From contig DJUV01000091.1 in assembly GCA_002440625.1 (NCBI GenBank), positions 1 to 15,470 of the forward strand: a stretch of 15,470 nucleotides of DNA, read 5' to 3'. Under the pieces are notes generated by a model that saw nothing but the letters and a program-made list of their open reading frames with translations, made no database searches and was not told the DNA's origin. Both the position numbers and the translations under genes were made by a program. Numbering within the stretch: the first letter of the stretch is position 1; the number at the start of each line of letters is the position of its first letter. This DNA comes from Rhodobacteraceae bacterium UBA6273 (lineage in GTDB: Bacteria; Pseudomonadota; Alphaproteobacteria; Rhodobacterales; Rhodobacteraceae). Below are positions 13,846 through 15,470 of the stretch, in pieces.

Positions 13846-15174
13846 TCAATCGGCGAGGGCGTAGATTTCCCAACTGTCGGGAATTCCCTTCATCCTTTTT
13901 TGCCCGACAAAGGTGAATGACTGGCCGGAACCAACGGCCAGGTCCTTCACAGTTCTGGAGACATAGGTGGTGCCCGGGGTCGCCTCCGCGGCAATCCGCG
14001 CCGCCAGATGCACGGCCAGACCGCTCAGGTCCTCGCCGCGCCGCTCGCATTCCCCGGTGTGGATTCCGGCCCGCATCTCCAGACCATGTGCCCTGGCATC
14101 GCGCGCCAGGGTCCGTGCGCATTCAATCGCTGCGGTCGGTCCGACGAAGGCCAGCATGTGGCCATCGCCGGTGTGCTTTACGACCTGCCCCCCGAGTGCC
14201 GCAGCATGTCGCGCTGCGCTGGCGTCCAGATGTTCCAGAACCATGCGCCAGCGATCATCCCCCATGGCGCTCAACGCGGCGGTGGAATTGACGATGTCTG
14301 TCATCATGACGGTGACAAGCGCCCGGTCGACTCTTGCGGTGGATCGCCTGCCGGTGAGGAATTCCTCCACTTCCGCGATCAGCCGGTCCTGGTCGCCGTA
14401 CCAGGGGATATGATCGTTGCCCGGCAGCAGGCGAAACTCGGCGCCGGGGATATGCTCTGCCAGATAGCGGCCTTCGTCGGCAGGGTGCCAAAGATCGCCC
14501 TCCCGATGCAGCACAAGCGTTGGCGCCCGTATCGCGGGAAGGATCGCGCGGATGTCGATCTCGTTGTTCAGCCGGGTAATCAGTTCGGCCGCATGCGGAC
14601 TGGCGGAAAACCTAAGGTAGGCGCCAAACCAGTCCCGGACGCTCGGGTTCTGCGCCACGCTTGGCGCGCCTTCGTCAAGGTCAACCGGCTTGCCCCAGCT
14701 GTGGATGAACGACGAGACAAAGGCTTCCAGCTCTTCCGGGGTTCGCCCCCAGGGATAGTCGGGCGCCCTGGCGCGGCGCGCGAATGAGCCGCAGAGCACC
14801 AGCGCACTGACACGTTCGGGATGCGTGGCAGCAAAGTACGATGCCATGCTGCCACCCTCCGAAACTCCGAAAAGCGCCGCTTGCCGTGACCCCACCGCAT
14901 CAAGGACGGCCCTGATATCCTCGACCCTTTGATCGAGCGTCGGGAAACCGACGTTCCGGTCCGACATCCCGGTGCCGCGTTTGTCAAAGCAGATCAGGCG
15001 GGCGAAGCGGCTGAGTTTGGTCAGGAATCGCGAATACTCGGGGCTTTCCCAGGCATATTCGATATTGCTGAGCCAGCCCTGGGCATAGAGCAGGTCGATC
15101 GGCCCGTCGCCGACAACCTGGTAGCCGATCGAGATTTCACCGCAACGGGCGTAACGTGTCTCAGGTCGCTGCAT
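13846..15174 (-). CDS. Alpha/beta-hydrolase fused to class III adenylate/guanylate cyclase
   Basis: About 442 residues in two domains; numbering here counts from an alternative GTG at 15180. Residues 10-278 are an alpha/beta-hydrolase with nucleophile elbow GVSEGG (Ser107), Asp229 and His257 completing a plausible triad. Residues 286-442 are a class III cyclase homology domain: metal ligands Asp295 (MMTDIVNST) and Asp339 (KHTGDGHM), base-selecting Lys335 and Asp384, and Arg395 (AARI). The transition-state Asn is replaced by His391 (GLAVHLAARI). The architecture matches mycobacterial Rv1900c, an active adenylyl cyclase. The Lys/Asp pair favours ATP, so cAMP is the likely product. No signal peptide or membrane segment is seen. 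The ATG at 15174 is preferred, with GCGGG 5 bp upstream; GTG 15180 remains possible. No adjacent cAMP receptor gene is present. Confidence 0.88.
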   Translation of the reverse strand: MQRPETRYARCGEISIGYQVVGDGPIDLLYAQGWLSNIEYAWESPEYSRFLTKLSRFARLICFDKRGTGMSDRNVGFPTLDQRVEDIRAVLDAVGSRQAALFGVSEGGSMASYFAATHPERVSALVLCGSFARRARAPDYPWGRTPEELEAFVSSFIHSWGKPVDLDEGAPSVAQNPSVRDWFGAYLRFSASPHAAELITRLNNEIDIRAILPAIRAPTLVLHREGDLWHPADEGRYLAEHIPGAEFRLLPGNDHIPWYGDQDRLIAEVEEFLTGRRSTARVDRALVTVMMTDIVNSTAALSAMGDDRWRMVLEHLDASAARHAAALGGQVVKHTGDGHMLAFVGPTAAIECARTLARDARAHGLEMRAGIHTGECERRGEDLSGLAVHLAARIAAEATPGTTYVSRTVKDLAVGSGQSFTFVGQKRMKGIPDSWEIYALAD

Positions 15175-15187
15175 GGCCACCCGCCAA

Positions 15188-15204
15188 CCTGCCTGTGCGG
15201 CAGG
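15188..15204 (-). repeat. Hairpin at the cyclase ribosome binding region
   Basis: A perfect 6-bp stem (CCTGCC at 15188-15193 with GGCAGG at 15199-15204, 5-base loop) lies 7 bp before the GTG and 13 bp before the ATG candidate starts of the cyclase gene. On the mRNA its 3' arm contains the AGG that could serve as ribosome site. Confidence 0.4.
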
Positions 15205-15362
15205 ATGCCCATCAAGCCCATGTCCAGACTAGCATGTCGGAACCAAGCAAGGAATGTCGGCGTGCATACCGGAGTTGGCCCCGGTTCGCAGTCGCCGTTG
15301 CAGTTCCAGACTGGTCGGAAAATGGCGCACCCAACAGGGGTTAGACTTCAAACTTCTCTCGC

Positions 15363-15391
15363 ATTATACGTTTACTTTCAATATGTTACAA
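15363..15391 (-). promoter_or_regulatory. Near-consensus sigma-70 promoter reading toward the cyclase
   Basis: On the minus strand TTGTAA (15386-15391) is followed after exactly 17 bp by a perfect TATAAT (15363-15368). The predicted start near 15356 leaves a leader of about 180 nt before the cyclase ATG. The -35 lies inside the spacer of the inverted repeat at 15377-15404. Confidence 0.6.
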
Positions 15392-15404
15392 TAATCATAT
15401 TGAA
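15377..15404. promoter_or_regulatory. Operator-like perfect inverted repeat, 9-10-9
   Basis: TTCAATATG (15377-15385) and CATATTGAA (15396-15404) are exact reverse complements separated by 10 bp, so the half-site centres are 19 bp apart, about two helical turns. The dyad overlaps the minus-strand -35 and a plus-strand extended -10 (TG-T-TACAAT, 15384-15392). A dimeric regulator bound here would block both. No regulator gene is in this part of the window. Confidence 0.55.
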
Positions 15405-15470
15405 GACAGTGTCACCCTGTGTGTAACTTGTCCGTTCCGGCGACCCTTTGCTGTGACCCCCGACGCTCAT

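Noticed and set aside
15378..15470. Minus-strand frame from the right edge ending in TGA at 15378 as the tail of another gene
   Set aside because: Only about 30 codons are visible, they show no family signal, and they run through the AT-rich promoter and dyad region, which fits non-coding DNA better.

Overview
The window is GC-rich chromosomal DNA, most likely from an alphaproteobacterium of the Rhodobacteraceae/Rhodobacterales. This rests on the family content (IalB-family protein, YcbB/YcbK-type wall enzymes, LpxD beside its own ACP and ketosynthase), codon use and compact gene packing. No rRNA, tRNA, CRISPR array, insertion sequence or phage gene is visible. The species cannot be named from the sequence.

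Layout. (1) 1-3328, plus strand: the 3' part of an unrecognised helical protein, a XerD-type tyrosine recombinase and a CorB/CNNM-type DUF21-CBS-CorC membrane protein, spaced like one transcription unit. (2) 3335-5274, minus strand: a YjgR/HerA-like (DUF853) ATPase followed by a small NTF2-like protein, ending only 6 bp from the CorB-type gene. (3) 5275-5762: a non-coding interval with two strong plus-strand intrinsic terminators that no coding gene explains. The second closes a compact promoter-hairpin-terminator unit that looks like a small RNA of about 73 nt. (4) 5763-7611, plus strand: an SDR oxidoreductase and an AraC-family regulator, probably co-transcribed. (5) 7814-8559, plus strand: a secreted IalB-family protein with its own terminator. 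(6) 12825 to 8564, minus strand: an envelope operon reading L,D-transpeptidase, lpxD, acyl carrier protein, beta-ketoacyl-ACP synthase. (7) 13136-13705, plus strand: a YcbK/MepK-like (DUF882) murein endopeptidase, divergent from the L,D-transpeptidase, with a terminator. (8) 15174 to 13846, minus strand: an alpha/beta-hydrolase fused to a class III nucleotide cyclase. Its upstream region holds a near-consensus promoter and a perfect 9-10-9 inverted repeat.

How the genes may work together. The centre-right of the window is devoted to the envelope. The L,D-transpeptidase would make 3-3 peptidoglycan cross-links and the divergent MepK-like enzyme would cut such links. LpxD places the amide-linked acyl chains of lipid A, and here it is packed with a dedicated ACP and a single ketosynthase without a ketoreductase or dehydratase. 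Since some Rhodobacter lipid A carries amide-linked 3-oxo-tetradecanoate, this trio is a candidate route for delivering a 3-oxoacyl chain to LpxD. That is an inference. Other points worth a second look are the orphan sRNA locus, the cyclase with His at the usual transition-state Asn position, and the operator-like dyad over divergent promoter elements at the right edge.
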